A DNA stretch of 64,000 bases from Cordia subcordata. Its lineage: Eukaryota; Streptophyta; Magnoliopsida; Boraginales; Cordiaceae. Below, in pieces: positions 1-9,827 of this stretch. A program made the position numbers and the translations under genes. Position 1 is the first letter of the stretch. Each line of letters begins with the position of its first letter. The stretch spans positions 31,030,501-31,094,500 of the forward strand of contig JAPTOF010000001.1 in NCBI GenBank assembly GCA_028554755.1, written 5' to 3'. The notes beneath the pieces are model-generated. The model had not been told where the DNA came from, did no database searches, and saw only the letters and a list, made by a program, of their open reading frames with translations.

Positions 1-289
1 CAATTATTCTCCTATTTAATTTCCTAAATTTTGGGTACTTTTTCGAACCCAAACTAAAACACCCACATATAAGGTTTTTTTTTCATCTCCAAAGTCATCC
101 CGCATAGCTGTAATAGAAATAGCCACAAAGGTTTTAAAAAATAAGGGAATTGTTGGAGTGAAATTGGTAAAAACTATAGGAGCTGTGAGAGTATAACTAA
201 AAATAAAAAGTCCTAAAATATGAGAAAAAGTCTAAAATCACTTCAATTTGAACAAAATAAAAAAATAAAAAAAATCGTTGGAGACAGCC
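1..289. repeat. Right end of a Harbinger-like MITE (cut by window edge)
   Basis: The segment ends in GTTGGAGACAGCC followed by TTA. The reverse complement, GGCTGTCTCCAAC, resembles the terminal inverted repeat of the element at 61002-62718 (GGCTATCTCCAATAGC). Internal wording such as AAATAAGGGAA also recurs near the right end of that element. The other end lies outside the window, so family membership is inferred from one terminus only. Confidence 0.3.
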
Positions 290-292
290 TTA

Positions 293-1095
293 TATTGTAT
301 CCTTAGTTGAGCTTTCAACGCTTGACATTGATGCAGCTTGTCTAAATTCGCTTATTGCCTTATTTTCTACCTCATCCATCAGTTAATTATGAGTTACAGA
401 AGTGATAGAGAATTCCATTGTCTAAACAAAAGAGGACATTTAATAAAAGAAGCCAAAAGACTAACAACAAGATTACTTTATTTTGTTAGCCAAAAGTCAT
501 ACCATATTGTTGGTGGAATTATCTTAGGACACTATAAGACGCTCCATGTGCTAGTGTGTTACCTAACACCGAGAAGGTATTAGAGCCGATGGTTTCTCTC
601 TGCACGTGTCGGGATCTTTAGGGTTTGTTTCAATTGATTTTTTTAATTTTTTTTTATTATTTTTAAAAAAATATTTTTTAAAAAATTTAAAAATTTTATT
701 TTTTAAAAAGTTATATTTCAATTTTTTTAAGTTTTAATTTATTTGAAAACTAACTTAAATAATTATTATAAAAATAATATAAAATTTTCAAAAAAAAATA
801 TTTTTTGTAAGAAAATACCAAATAATTGTCCTCATCCAAATTGTTCCGGAGGAACAATCCAACACATAAACTGAAGGAGTCTTCACAAAATGCCCAGGAG
901 AAAAGTTAAAAAAAGATTAAAACAAGAGGCATTATTTAGTAGGTCAAAAATAAGAAGAATATTCCAAGAAATCAACGTTTATCAATGCATATATATGATA
1001 CTCAATTAAACATTTAAGTACAAATGAAACTTTGTTTTTGTTGCTGTGTAATGATTACTTGTCACGCATTACAAACAAATAAAATAAAATAAAAT
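293..1095. other. Intergenic, 3' flank of GUN4
   Basis: AT-rich sequence with long A and T runs around 635-810. An 81-codon open frame at 338-583 has no family resemblance and looks like chance. The part nearest 1095 should contain the 3' UTR of the minus-strand gene, but no clear polyadenylation signal was picked out. Confidence 0.5.
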
Positions 1096-1881
1096 TCAAA
1101 AGCTGTAATCAGTTTTGAACACTCTCTTGCTGAGTGGCTTAGAACTATTCTTGTCACCACCCTTGTCTTCAGCAACTTCATCATCACCATCGTCTTCCTC
1201 ATCTTCACCTTCTTTAAAAGCTGGATGGTTTAAAATGCAGTTAAGCAATTGCGTACCCCGAAGCGCGTTTGTCAGAGGCAAGTGACCCTCAGGTGTGTCA
1301 TCATTCAATTCCCAGATGAATTCTGTTGGGAAAGACCTGTAGTTATACTGCTCAACCTCAGTATCCAGCTTCTTCATCCACCCAACCTTGATGAAAAACT
1401 TGGTGAAATCCTGGCTCACTTTGGTCCATATCCTCCTTTGCACGCTGTAGCCGAATTTTTCACCGCTGTATTTCCTCCACAGTTGGTCTATGGTTTTCAG
1501 ATCGTCTTCCGATATGAACTGCACCTCGGAGAAGAACACGTAGCCGCGCTTCCTGGCGGCTTCGCCCGCCAGGACTATGAGGAGACGCCGGGTCTCCTCA
1601 TCGGCCTGGCGGAAGTTCTTCGCCGAAAGATGCTCCTCCAGAAGGTCGAAAGAGACGGCTTCCGAGGTGGAGGAGCTGGTCGGCGTAGAAGACGTGGCGG
1701 TGGTGGGAGAGATTGAGCAAGTGATGAGCTGCGCCTGTAAAGGGTTGCTACTTGTGCTCGGTTTTCTGGGGTAGAAAGAAGATGCTGAGAAAGTATAAGA
1801 GGAGGGTGGACTGCTTATTGAATGGCGCCTTCTTAGAGAATGGTGATGGTGGTGAATGGCCTTGTAGTAATTGGTGGCCAT
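1096..1881 (-). CDS. GUN4: GUN4, chloroplast tetrapyrrole-binding protein
   Basis: A 261-codon uninterrupted frame. GUN4 binds protoporphyrin IX and Mg-protoporphyrin IX and activates Mg-chelatase (with CHLH, CHLD and CHLI) at the entry to chlorophyll synthesis in the plastid; mutants disturb plastid-to-nucleus signalling. Residues 1 to about 70 are rich in Ser, Thr, Arg and His and lack acidic residues, as expected of a transit peptide; a run of five His lies near residue 10. The GUN4 domain covers about 80-225, with recognisable family stretches such as FRQADEETRRLL, GYSVQRRIW, KVGWMKKLD and FPTEFIWELND. The tail from about 225 is acidic and then ends in KRVFKTDYSF. In Arabidopsis the Ser next to the last residue is a phosphorylation site, and the matching Ser260 is present. 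The length matches the roughly 265 residues known for Arabidopsis. The start is the only Met preceding a plausible transit peptide. No frameshift or missing segment was seen. Confidence 0.95.
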   Translation of the reverse strand: MATNYYKAIHHHHHSLRRRHSISSPPSSYTFSASSFYPRKPSTSSNPLQAQLITCSISPTTATSSTPTSSSTSEAVSFDLLEEHLSAKNFRQADEETRRLLIVLAGEAARKRGYVFFSEVQFISEDDLKTIDQLWRKYSGEKFGYSVQRRIWTKVSQDFTKFFIKVGWMKKLDTEVEQYNYRSFPTEFIWELNDDTPEGHLPLTNALRGTQLLNCILNHPAFKEGEDEEDDGDDEVAEDKGGDKNSSKPLSKRVFKTDYSF

Positions 1882-1941
1882 GGCAAGAATGACAGAAGGC
1901 TTGTGTGCTTTCTCTGCGAGTGTTTTTGTGTGTGTGTTTGT

Positions 1942-1957
1942 GGGGGGGGGGGGGGGG
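1942..1957. repeat. G16 homopolymer in the GUN4 5' leader
   Basis: Sixteen consecutive G on the plus strand read as C16 in the presumed 5' UTR of GUN4, about 60 bases upstream of its ATG. A GT-rich tract precedes it. The exact length may be affected by sequencing slippage. Confidence 0.8.
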
Positions 1958-2039
1958 CTGGCAGGAGAATGAAAAACGTGGGAGTACGAAGGGGAGATAA
2001 GGAACGAGTGAAGAGTGAAATGGAACAGGGCATCGGGAA

Positions 2040-2070
2040 AAATATAATGGTGGGATGTGATTGGTTGGGC
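2040..2070 (-). promoter_or_regulatory. Probable GUN4 core promoter
   Basis: On the minus strand a CCAAT motif (plus-strand ATTGG, 2060-2064) is followed by a TATA-like stretch ATTATATTTTT (about 2039-2049). This lies about 160 bases upstream of the GUN4 ATG, suggesting transcription starts near 2010. A GATAATG light-response-like motif lies further upstream (about 2094-2100). The motifs are short, so this is a positional inference. Confidence 0.4.
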
Positions 2071-2129
2071 ATGGGTGAGGCTGGATACTCTCTATCATTA
2101 TCTCTTTTGGAAAACTCCAAATGGTAGTA

Positions 2130-2520
2130 TTGCACCAATTTTGGTTCTTGTGTTTAATTGCGAGCCACCAAGAAATTAGATTCGTTTTCAATTCATGGCT
2201 GCCCTATGCAGATTTCCAGACAAAAGAAGGAAAAAGAAAAGGAAAGGAATGCAGAGTTTTTTGCTTTTGTTTTGTAACCTTTATTTTTATTTTGTGAAGC
2301 AAAAGCCGTTTTATTCATAAAAATATATCTATTTAAAATGTCATAATATTATAAATAAGATTCAGAAATTCTAAAGGTTGCTCATAACGTTCTAATGGAG
2401 TAATTTAGACCATTATTTATATCATGACATCATAATATATTATTTATATTATGACGTCATGTGGATTTTCACTCTTCTTGATTTGCAGAAATTTTGTACT
2501 TCAAGATAAATGAATGTTTG
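2130..2520. other. Intergenic, distal GUN4 promoter side
   Basis: AT-rich. A short imperfect direct repeat built on TATTTATATCATGACATCATAAT occurs around 2410-2460. No coding potential was seen. Confidence 0.5.
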
Positions 2521-3320
2521 TGGCCTATTTGGTATGATAAATGGTTTGAAAATATATGGTCATTGAATGTAGAATGTTACTTTTCTTTGTGTATGTGTGT
2601 GTATGTTTGGTTAAAACCATAAAAAAATTAAACTAAAATAAAAAGAGTTGGAAAAATCTTTCATTAGTCAAACTCAATGAATGAATACTCCAACTTAAAT
2701 AGAAAACGTAAAAAATAAAGTAAAACCAAAAAAATAATTTATTCCCCATTTACACTCTCACAAACTTTCAATCGTTATCAAATAAATAAAAAATAAAAAT
2801 TGAGAAAATTAAAAATTGAAAAGTAAAAAGTTAAATAGCTAAACAATTAAAAAATTAAAAAATGCACATTTTTCTTTCATTTTGAAGTATTTTCTACCCA
2901 TAAAACATGTGTAGTTTTTATTAGATAGTTAACTTTTCTCTCTCAATTATATTGAGAAGTTAAATAAAATAAAACAAGGTGACTAAGTCAAAAATAATTG
3001 AATAAGTAATACTATGTCTTATTGCTGATCAAAAAACTGTGAAGAGTATTTTAGTTCATTTTAATATTGTATAGAAATAGTAATGTCTAAGCCTAAATTT
3101 GTGTCAAATCAAAGAACAAGCATATTTTGGTTAATTAAATTGATTTTTGTTCTTTTTTAATTTGTTAAAATAATTTTACCAAACACGTGAAATAAAATAG
3201 TCATTCTAACTTTGACCAAACATAAGAAAAAAAATAATATTCTATGGACATTTTGTCTTGAATTCTACTATGTCTTGAATACCATTCTTTCCAGTCCATT
3301 CCACTATACCAAATAGGCCA
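2521..3320. mobile_element. Non-autonomous TIR transposon
   Basis: The left end TGGCCTATTTGGTAT (2521-2535) is matched by its exact reverse complement at 3306-3320. The 800-bp interior is AT-rich with no coding frame. GGCC...TTTGGTA termini are common in plant hAT and PIF-like MITEs. No convincing target duplication was found beside the ends, so the superfamily is left open. Confidence 0.65.
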
Positions 3321-3351
3321 TAAGGGAATGTGCTTTCTAACTTCAATTACG

Positions 3352-4137
3352 CCTTGTTTGGTAAAATTAGCTACTAGAATAACTAGCGATTTAGGTAGTT
3401 GATAACTATTGTATTTTAGTTATTAGTAAATAGTTGTTTGATTAGCTAGTTGAATAAAATGTATTTGATAAAATTAGCTATTAGATTAGCTTATGAATGC
3501 AAAATGATCTCAAAAGATAGTGGTATTACGTAATTGTTGTTATGATAAGTATATTTATTATTACTGTTATTAAGATAAGATGATTTATTTTACAAATTAG
3601 ATATATGTTTCTTATAATAATGTTTTTTTATTAAAGGATAACAAAGTTATTTTTTTTGATAAATAAGTTTTATTAATCCTACAAAAAAATATTTTTCATT
3701 ATAGAATTTTTTTAATTGATCAAAAATTTATTTTGTAAAAGAAAAATAATAAATGTATGAATAAGACTTACACTTTTTTAGTATATTTTAAGATGGATAG
3801 AATTTAAAATTGATTTTTGTGTTATTTTATATTTATATTTGTAAAGAAAATGTAAAAATTTAGAAACAGATTGTAGAGTGGGTAGAATTATCAAAAAAAT
3901 ATTGAATAAATGGTAGGATTGTCAAAAAAAATATAAAAACATTACATCCTACTGGAAAAGTTATTAATTGTTTTATAAATACTACTTCAAGCCCTGTTTA
4001 AAATAGAAATACTAAATAAAATACCATTTCACTGAACATACAAAAATTGGAAGAGATAGTGTTTTGACTTAATCAAAACATTCAATACTGGTAAGAACAT
4101 TGTTGCCGAACAACGCTTTAGTCCTACCAAACAAAAG
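3352..4137. mobile_element. Probable hAT-like MITE
   Basis: Begins CCTTGTTTGGTA and ends TACCAAACAAAAG, an imperfect inverted pair. Just inside the left end are repeats of the TAGCTATTAG / TTAGCTAG type, common in plant hAT MITEs. No coding capacity. The ends were chosen by eye and no target duplication was confirmed. Confidence 0.4.
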
Positions 4138-4388
4138 AAAATGAATCAGGAGTTAGAATAACCATTCCATTCCATGTAATTCTTGCATACCAATCGTCAA
4201 GAAGCATCACACTTAGAATATAAAGAAAGTATTGGCACAAGTAACTTATTGTAAGAACATCATCATCAAAGCCAAAGAACATCATAGTAAGTGGCAAACC
4301 TAGAATTTTAATAAAGAATACCAAAAAAAAAAAAAAGAAGTTCACATCAGGTTAGGGTTTGAAAAACCAAAAAAAAAAAGAAAAAGAA

Positions 4389-4807
4389 GGTTTATGAGAA
4401 TTAAAACCAAAAAAAAAAAAGAGACGTTTATAAGAAAACTTAGAAAAATAGTGGTTTATGAGAATTAAAAAAAAATCTAAAACAAAATAGTAGGAAAAAA
4501 AAATGCAGAAACTATGACAGGAAGTGCCAAAACTATATATAAAAAAAAAAAGGAAGAGTGCATTTATTGTTAAAGGGAATTGAACTCACAACCTCAACTA
4601 ATAAAGGTCTATGAGAATTAAAACCAAAAAAAAGTGTGGTTTACAAGAATTTAAACTGAGAAAGAAGAATGGATTATGAGAACTAAAAAAATCTAAAACA
4701 GAAATAGTAGGGGAAAAAAAAAGTGCAGGAACTGTCATAGGAAGTGCCAAAACTAAAAGGAAAACAAAAAAGGTGGAAGTATTGTTAAAGGGAGTTAAAC
4801 TCACAAC
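4389..4807. repeat. Two tandem copies of a 218-bp unit
   Basis: GGTTTATGAGAATTAAAACC at 4389 recurs as GGTCTATGAGAATTAAAACC at 4607. GGAAGTGCCAAAACTA recurs at about 4520 and 4740, and ATTGTTAAAGGGA plus ACTCACAAC at about 4568 and 4780. The second copy is cut by the hAT-like insertion at 4808; its continuation (CTCACAACCTTAACTT) resumes at 5651. Minus-strand open frames here are shadows of A-rich tracts. Confidence 0.75.
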
Positions 4808-5650
4808 TAGGAATTGGAATGGATAACTGGATTGTCGGATATTAAGATACTAGATAGTTGGATATTGAATTGAGAAATCAGCTATCCGATATGATAGTTG
4901 ATAAGTACATATTCGACTGAATATAGGATGTTTGAATATCAAATATTTTCGAATTCAGATAGTTGGATTTTCGGATTTCTTTAGCAAACTAAAAATATCA
5001 AATTATTCATTAAATATTTTACTACTAAACAACATTACAATAATATATTAGACAAAAAAACTTTATAATAACATAAAATTAATACTACTACAAATTACAA
5101 TAATATTAAGTTACATTGAACAAGAAAAAGAAAAAATTAGCATATCTTACTAAATATGAAGGTTACCATAGACTATAGTTGTTTGATATGTCACATAAAA
5201 CATTAATTGACAATGACCAATATATGTCTAGGACAAATCATGATCTACACTAATATGCCACAAAAACCATAGTCAACACTAAATATGAAGTCTTCACATT
5301 TCATAGTCCACAATAAGTGATCAAATATTTTTGTTTGTACCAAAAACAAATAAAAACATCCCAATACATGGCATAGAATTAAAATATTTGAAAGACAGTT
5401 AAAAGTTTGTTGAACCATCTTTGAACAATCAAGCCCTAAACATAGAATTAATATATTTTTATGTGTGTTTTTTATTTTTGGATCGGATTCGGATAGTAAC
5501 AAAACTATCCAATCTTCCATCCGATATCCAGTATTTTTACTGGATACCGGATTCAAATATATTCGTATCTGAAATTTTTATAATTATTCTATGTGATCGA
5601 ATTCAAATACAGATTCAGATTTGGATAGGGAACGGATATTCCCACCCCTA
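4808..5650. mobile_element. hAT-like element with 8-bp TSD CTCACAAC
   Basis: The element starts TAGGAATTGGAAT and ends ATTCCCACCCCTA, giving imperfect inverted ends (TAGG..T.GGAAT). It is flanked by a perfect 8-bp duplication, CTCACAAC, at 4800-4807 and 5651-5658, the size hAT transposases make. The unoccupied form of the site survives in the neighbouring repeat copy at about 4583. The interior is rich in GGATATCGGAT-like subterminal repeats and encodes nothing recognisable. Confidence 0.8.
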
Positions 5651-5658
5651 CTCACAAC

Positions 5659-8600
5659 CTTAACTTCAAGCAAGATTATAAAGTTAAACTAACAACAATT
5701 AATCTAACTTAAAGCATCCTTATTAAATAGGGATGGGGAAAATATAAATATTTAGCACTTCAACTTATAAAAATTAAAACCGAAGAGTGCGGCCATTATC
5801 GTGCTCTACCACCACCTTAGGTCTGCGCCTGATATGTGGCCAAAGTCTAAAAAAAATGAAAAAAAAGAAAACTGATAGAATGCCCTTTCTACGTTGTTGA
5901 GAATTCACCATGCTGCTATTCTCATGTCATTCAGTAGTGTGCTTGACTGTGTTATAGCTAGAAAATGATCAGAACCACTTCAAAAGTGGATGTTAATCAT
6001 GCTTGATAGTAGTCTTGCCTGCCAATACTAAAGTGACTTTCCAATGGAAATCCAGTGGTATGCTTTAATTTGAACATAAATGGTGTTCTATAGACATTGC
6101 TCTTGAAATTATGTACTTTAAAAATTTGCTAATAACTCTATTTTTTTACTTAAATGATCTACCATAACTTCTTTCTTTTAATTTTTGGCCCAAGTTAACG
6201 AAGTTGTGTATGTAATACAACAAAGGCATGTCAAGACTCAAAAGACAATTTAATACCAAAATGCTTTTTCTACATAGTATAGAATATCGAGGGTGTTTGG
6301 CTTTGCGTGCTTATAAGCAATAAAATAGTAAAAAGTACGTAAGAGGGTACATTTTTTAAGATATTTATGAACACCTAAATGAGCAAAACCAAACACCCTA
6401 ATCATCTACACATCTTCATATGGAAGCTCCAAAACACATCTAAGCTGTCTCTTTTTGGGTAATTATTGCAAATCTTTTGATATATTAATAAATTTGAATT
6501 TTATGACAAAAAGGAAAAAAAAATCTTCTTCAAATTGCAGCAACAATACAAGCTCTTTTTTTTTCTTTTCTTTTCTTTTTCTTTCATCAAATCATATTTG
6601 GAAAAGGAAAGGGAAAGACAATTAGGTCTCTTTTTTTTTCAAGTATTAGACCAAACCAGGTTTCTCAACTCTTTCCTTTCTCTTCTTAGGTCTCTCAATC
6701 AATTATTGCGGAAAGATTAACTATTTTCACAAAACACCATATATGTCCTTAGTGACACAAATGATATAACAAGTTTTTATTTCTTTTTTTTTTTAATGAT
6801 TCATTCACTACTTTGATAGGTGAAAAAAATACAAAATTCAAAACTTATCCAAGAGTCATTTGATAGTTAATTTAAAAAGTTTTAAAGTTTTTTTTCTTTA
6901 AATAAAGACCAATAAATATTTGTAATTATTTTAAAAATGCTCTTATTTCCCTTAATTAATTATAATAAAATTAACGACGAATGCTTGTAAACTGCATAGT
7001 CAAAAATGAAAAATGATATAAATGTATATTCTTTAAAAAAAAATCCATAAGGCATGGTAAAAATATGATTTGTATTAGAAATTTAAATTTTTTTAGAAAA
7101 AATGTTTTTGAAACTTTTCAAACGATCACGTATCGCTGGGAAGATTTTACTTTTTTCCCTTCCAAAATTGTAAAAGAATTATGCAAAAGAGAAAAAAAGG
7201 AATATTAAGTTTCTGTAGTGCCATTTGGATATTTACATAATTAAGGACATAAATAGTATTATAATAAAGTAACTAACTTTTTTTTTATTAACTTTAACTA
7301 ACAAAGGCTCTTGGAAGGATAAAAGGACTTCGGTATTGGTTTAATCTAATATCTTAAAAAGAAGACCTAAATGTCTTTACTCTATTATCATGTTTATCGT
7401 GGCAAAATTAAAAGAGGCATGGCTGTCAATGGAATTATTCATAAAGTGTTCTAATCAATGTTGTAATTTTATTTTTATCATGTGACAAAATTATAATTTT
7501 ATATTTACTCAATTTTTTTGTCATTCCTAACTAAAATAATTTGTTTTCTCTTTTTCTATTTCTCTATTGATCATGCATTTCTACTTTCACCTAGGGCTGG
7601 GAATTCATTTTGAATCTTTTAATTTTTGAGAGCCAAAAAAACTATTTGATTGGCTTTTAAAACTCTATGCAGTCACTTGTGCTTAGGCTCTTGTTTTTTA
7701 ATGCTGATTTTCTTTGTGTGGAAGGAGAGGAATGTGTAGCTGCATTAGAAAATGGCCACTTCTGAGGAATGTAATTTCCAACATATTAAGTTTGTCATTA
7801 GGACTAAAGTTTGGAGGATAGGGAAGTGTAGAAATAGCAGGCTAAATAGAGCAATTTGTAGGAACTAGAGAATTGACACAACTGTTTGGATTAGGCACGT
7901 TGGGTACTCATTAGATAGAGTACATTCTTTGTAATATGATTTGTATATAATTGATTAATAAAAGCTCGCTTACATAGCAGAAAGAAAAAAAAATCATAAA
8001 ACCCAATCCAATTAGGGGTGGAATTAATGAGTTTGGATTTTTAGATTCAAAATTTTGAATATTTAGTGCAGAAAAACAATTTAGTCAGATAGCTTTACAT
8101 CTATTCTATTTTTTCCTTTCCCTTTCTGATTAAAATGATTTGCTCTTTATTTTTCTCACTTCTCCTTATCAAGATGATATGCTCTTTATTGATGTTTATT
8201 TTGCATGAATTACATATGTCAAAGTGATTGAAGTGATATGCTTCTCATTTGAGTGAAGGAGATATATTTGACAAGCCTTCAAGAGCAATTTTCAAGAAAT
8301 TATAGGCAATGGACTTTGATCATAATATCAGTTGGGCTAGTTTAATGAAAAAGTATTAGGCTCAAGTACATGGATCAAGCACCAATTTTTCGAAAAAGAA
8401 AAAAAACAAAGAACTCTTGGTCTTTCTTGGAAAGAAAGTTGGTGGATTGAACATGACAAGTGGTCTTGGTATTATCTTTTGGCTCTTCTCCTAGACTAGT
8501 TTTAGAATTTTGCTCATAAGTCTCCCTGTGAAAGTCAAAATAACATAATTCTTGAGTCATTGGACTCCTAAAAGACATGGCTACAATTCTTATATTCACC

Positions 8601-9001
8601 ACTTTTCTAAATTTAAAAGGGATCATAACGAAAAATCAGTCACAACTTGTTCATGAAATTCCCATTACTTGCTAGACACATTAAAATATTTTAGGCATAA
8701 CTCTCACTACAGAAGTCCAAGTAATTCTTGTGGCTATAGAAAGATATTCATAGGCTTACAACCTTTATGGTTTGGACCAGATCTACTTTAAAAATGGTCA
8801 AAATGCTGGAGATTCAAATTACGTGATTCTTGAGGCTATAGGAAGCTACTTCATAGGCCTGCAACTTTTATGTTTTGGGCTTGACCCAAATTTGACTTAT
8901 AAATGATAAAAAAAATGCTAGTCAATTAATAGGATAAAAATTGAGTCAATAGTTACCAAATCAAAGTAGGTTTTGCAAAGGAATTTAACTATTATAAATA
9001 C
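5659..9001. other. Gene-free AT-rich stretch
   Basis: No convincing coding region on either strand. A TC-rich stretch lies at 6540-6690. An ATTAATAAAAGC polyadenylation-like signal near 7957, followed within about 30 bases by an A-rich run at 7980-7992, could be the 3' end of an old retrocopy or LINE, but nothing upstream supports this. A pair of similar about 70-bp segments (GAATTCTTGTGGCTATAG...) occurs near 8720 and 8830. Confidence 0.4.
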
Positions 9002-9687
9002 CACTACAAAAAAATCGCTTTCCCGATGCATTTTAGTTTTTTAAGACAATTTTGTGCAGTGCTATTTTCCTTTTCAATGATTTCTAGGCTTCACCTAAGA
9101 AGCCATCATTTATTAGTTATCCTAACAGCTTACAAGGTGTTGGAAATGGCATAATTTCTCGATGATTCATATCATCTATTTCATATGTAATTGATGACGA
9201 TTATAATAAATCATTAACGTAGGCAAATAGGAATAGACAATGCTTGAAGAAAAGCCTTTATATTAGATTTCATGATTTTGAGATGATTCATTTTAGGTCG
9301 TTGTTGTTGACAAAATGTTATCATTGACAATTTGCTATTTAAGTGAGTTATTTGGTTGAGCTATTGCTGATGGTAAAAAGCCAAGCATTATGATTTGGTC
9401 TCAATTATTGCAGACAATTCACATGTAACATTGTTGTTCACATTGTGGCTTTGCCAACGCTTTCTTAGTAAGTATTACAATTCGGTCTTAAATATTTTGT
9501 GGATAATTTTTATGAACATTAAGTAATAAAGAATTTTTTTTTTTACAATTTTAAGCACGTAAAAACTTCTCAACTTGTTGCCTAATAAATATAAAACAAA
9601 TATAAAATCAATTACAAATATCTTCATAATAAATATCATAAGAGTTCATATAAATAAAATCTCTTCATAATAAATATTATTACCTAT
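9002..9687. mobile_element. Possible left end of a CACTA (En/Spm) element
   Basis: CACTACAAAAAAATCG at 9002 matches the usual start of plant CACTA elements. A degenerate inverted counterpart, CGTTTTCTTGTAAAGT, occurs at 43559-43574 beyond all the nested retroelements. No transposase was recognised in the material between. The link between the two ends is an inference. Confidence 0.3.
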
Positions 9688-9827
9688 TATTGGATTTCAG
9701 GTCGGGTCGCCTATTATGGGTTAACCCTACTTAGATAAAATGAAATAAATAATAACTTCTAAAGAGCAGTTAGAAGAAGTTGTATTTGAATGTACAACTG
9801 ACAAAGAAAGAGAAAAACCATCATTTT
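9688..9827 (+). repeat. 5' LTR of D, first part
   Basis: Starts TATTGGATTTCAGG (a decayed TGTTGG start) and matches the 3' LTR from 34345. It is interrupted after ATTTT (9823-9827) by G1 and resumes at 18848. Confidence 0.8.

Noticed and set aside
1249..1716. 155-codon plus-strand frame opposite GUN4
   Set aside because: It is the antisense shadow of the intact GUN4 coding sequence and shows no family resemblance.
1748..2191. 147-codon minus-strand frame upstream of GUN4
   Set aside because: It covers the promoter and leader, is rich in Pro/His from low-complexity DNA, and depends on the G/C homopolymer.
7900..7992. LINE 3' end with polyadenylation signal and A-run
   Set aside because: No LINE reverse transcriptase, RNase H or target duplication was found upstream, so it was not listed as an element.
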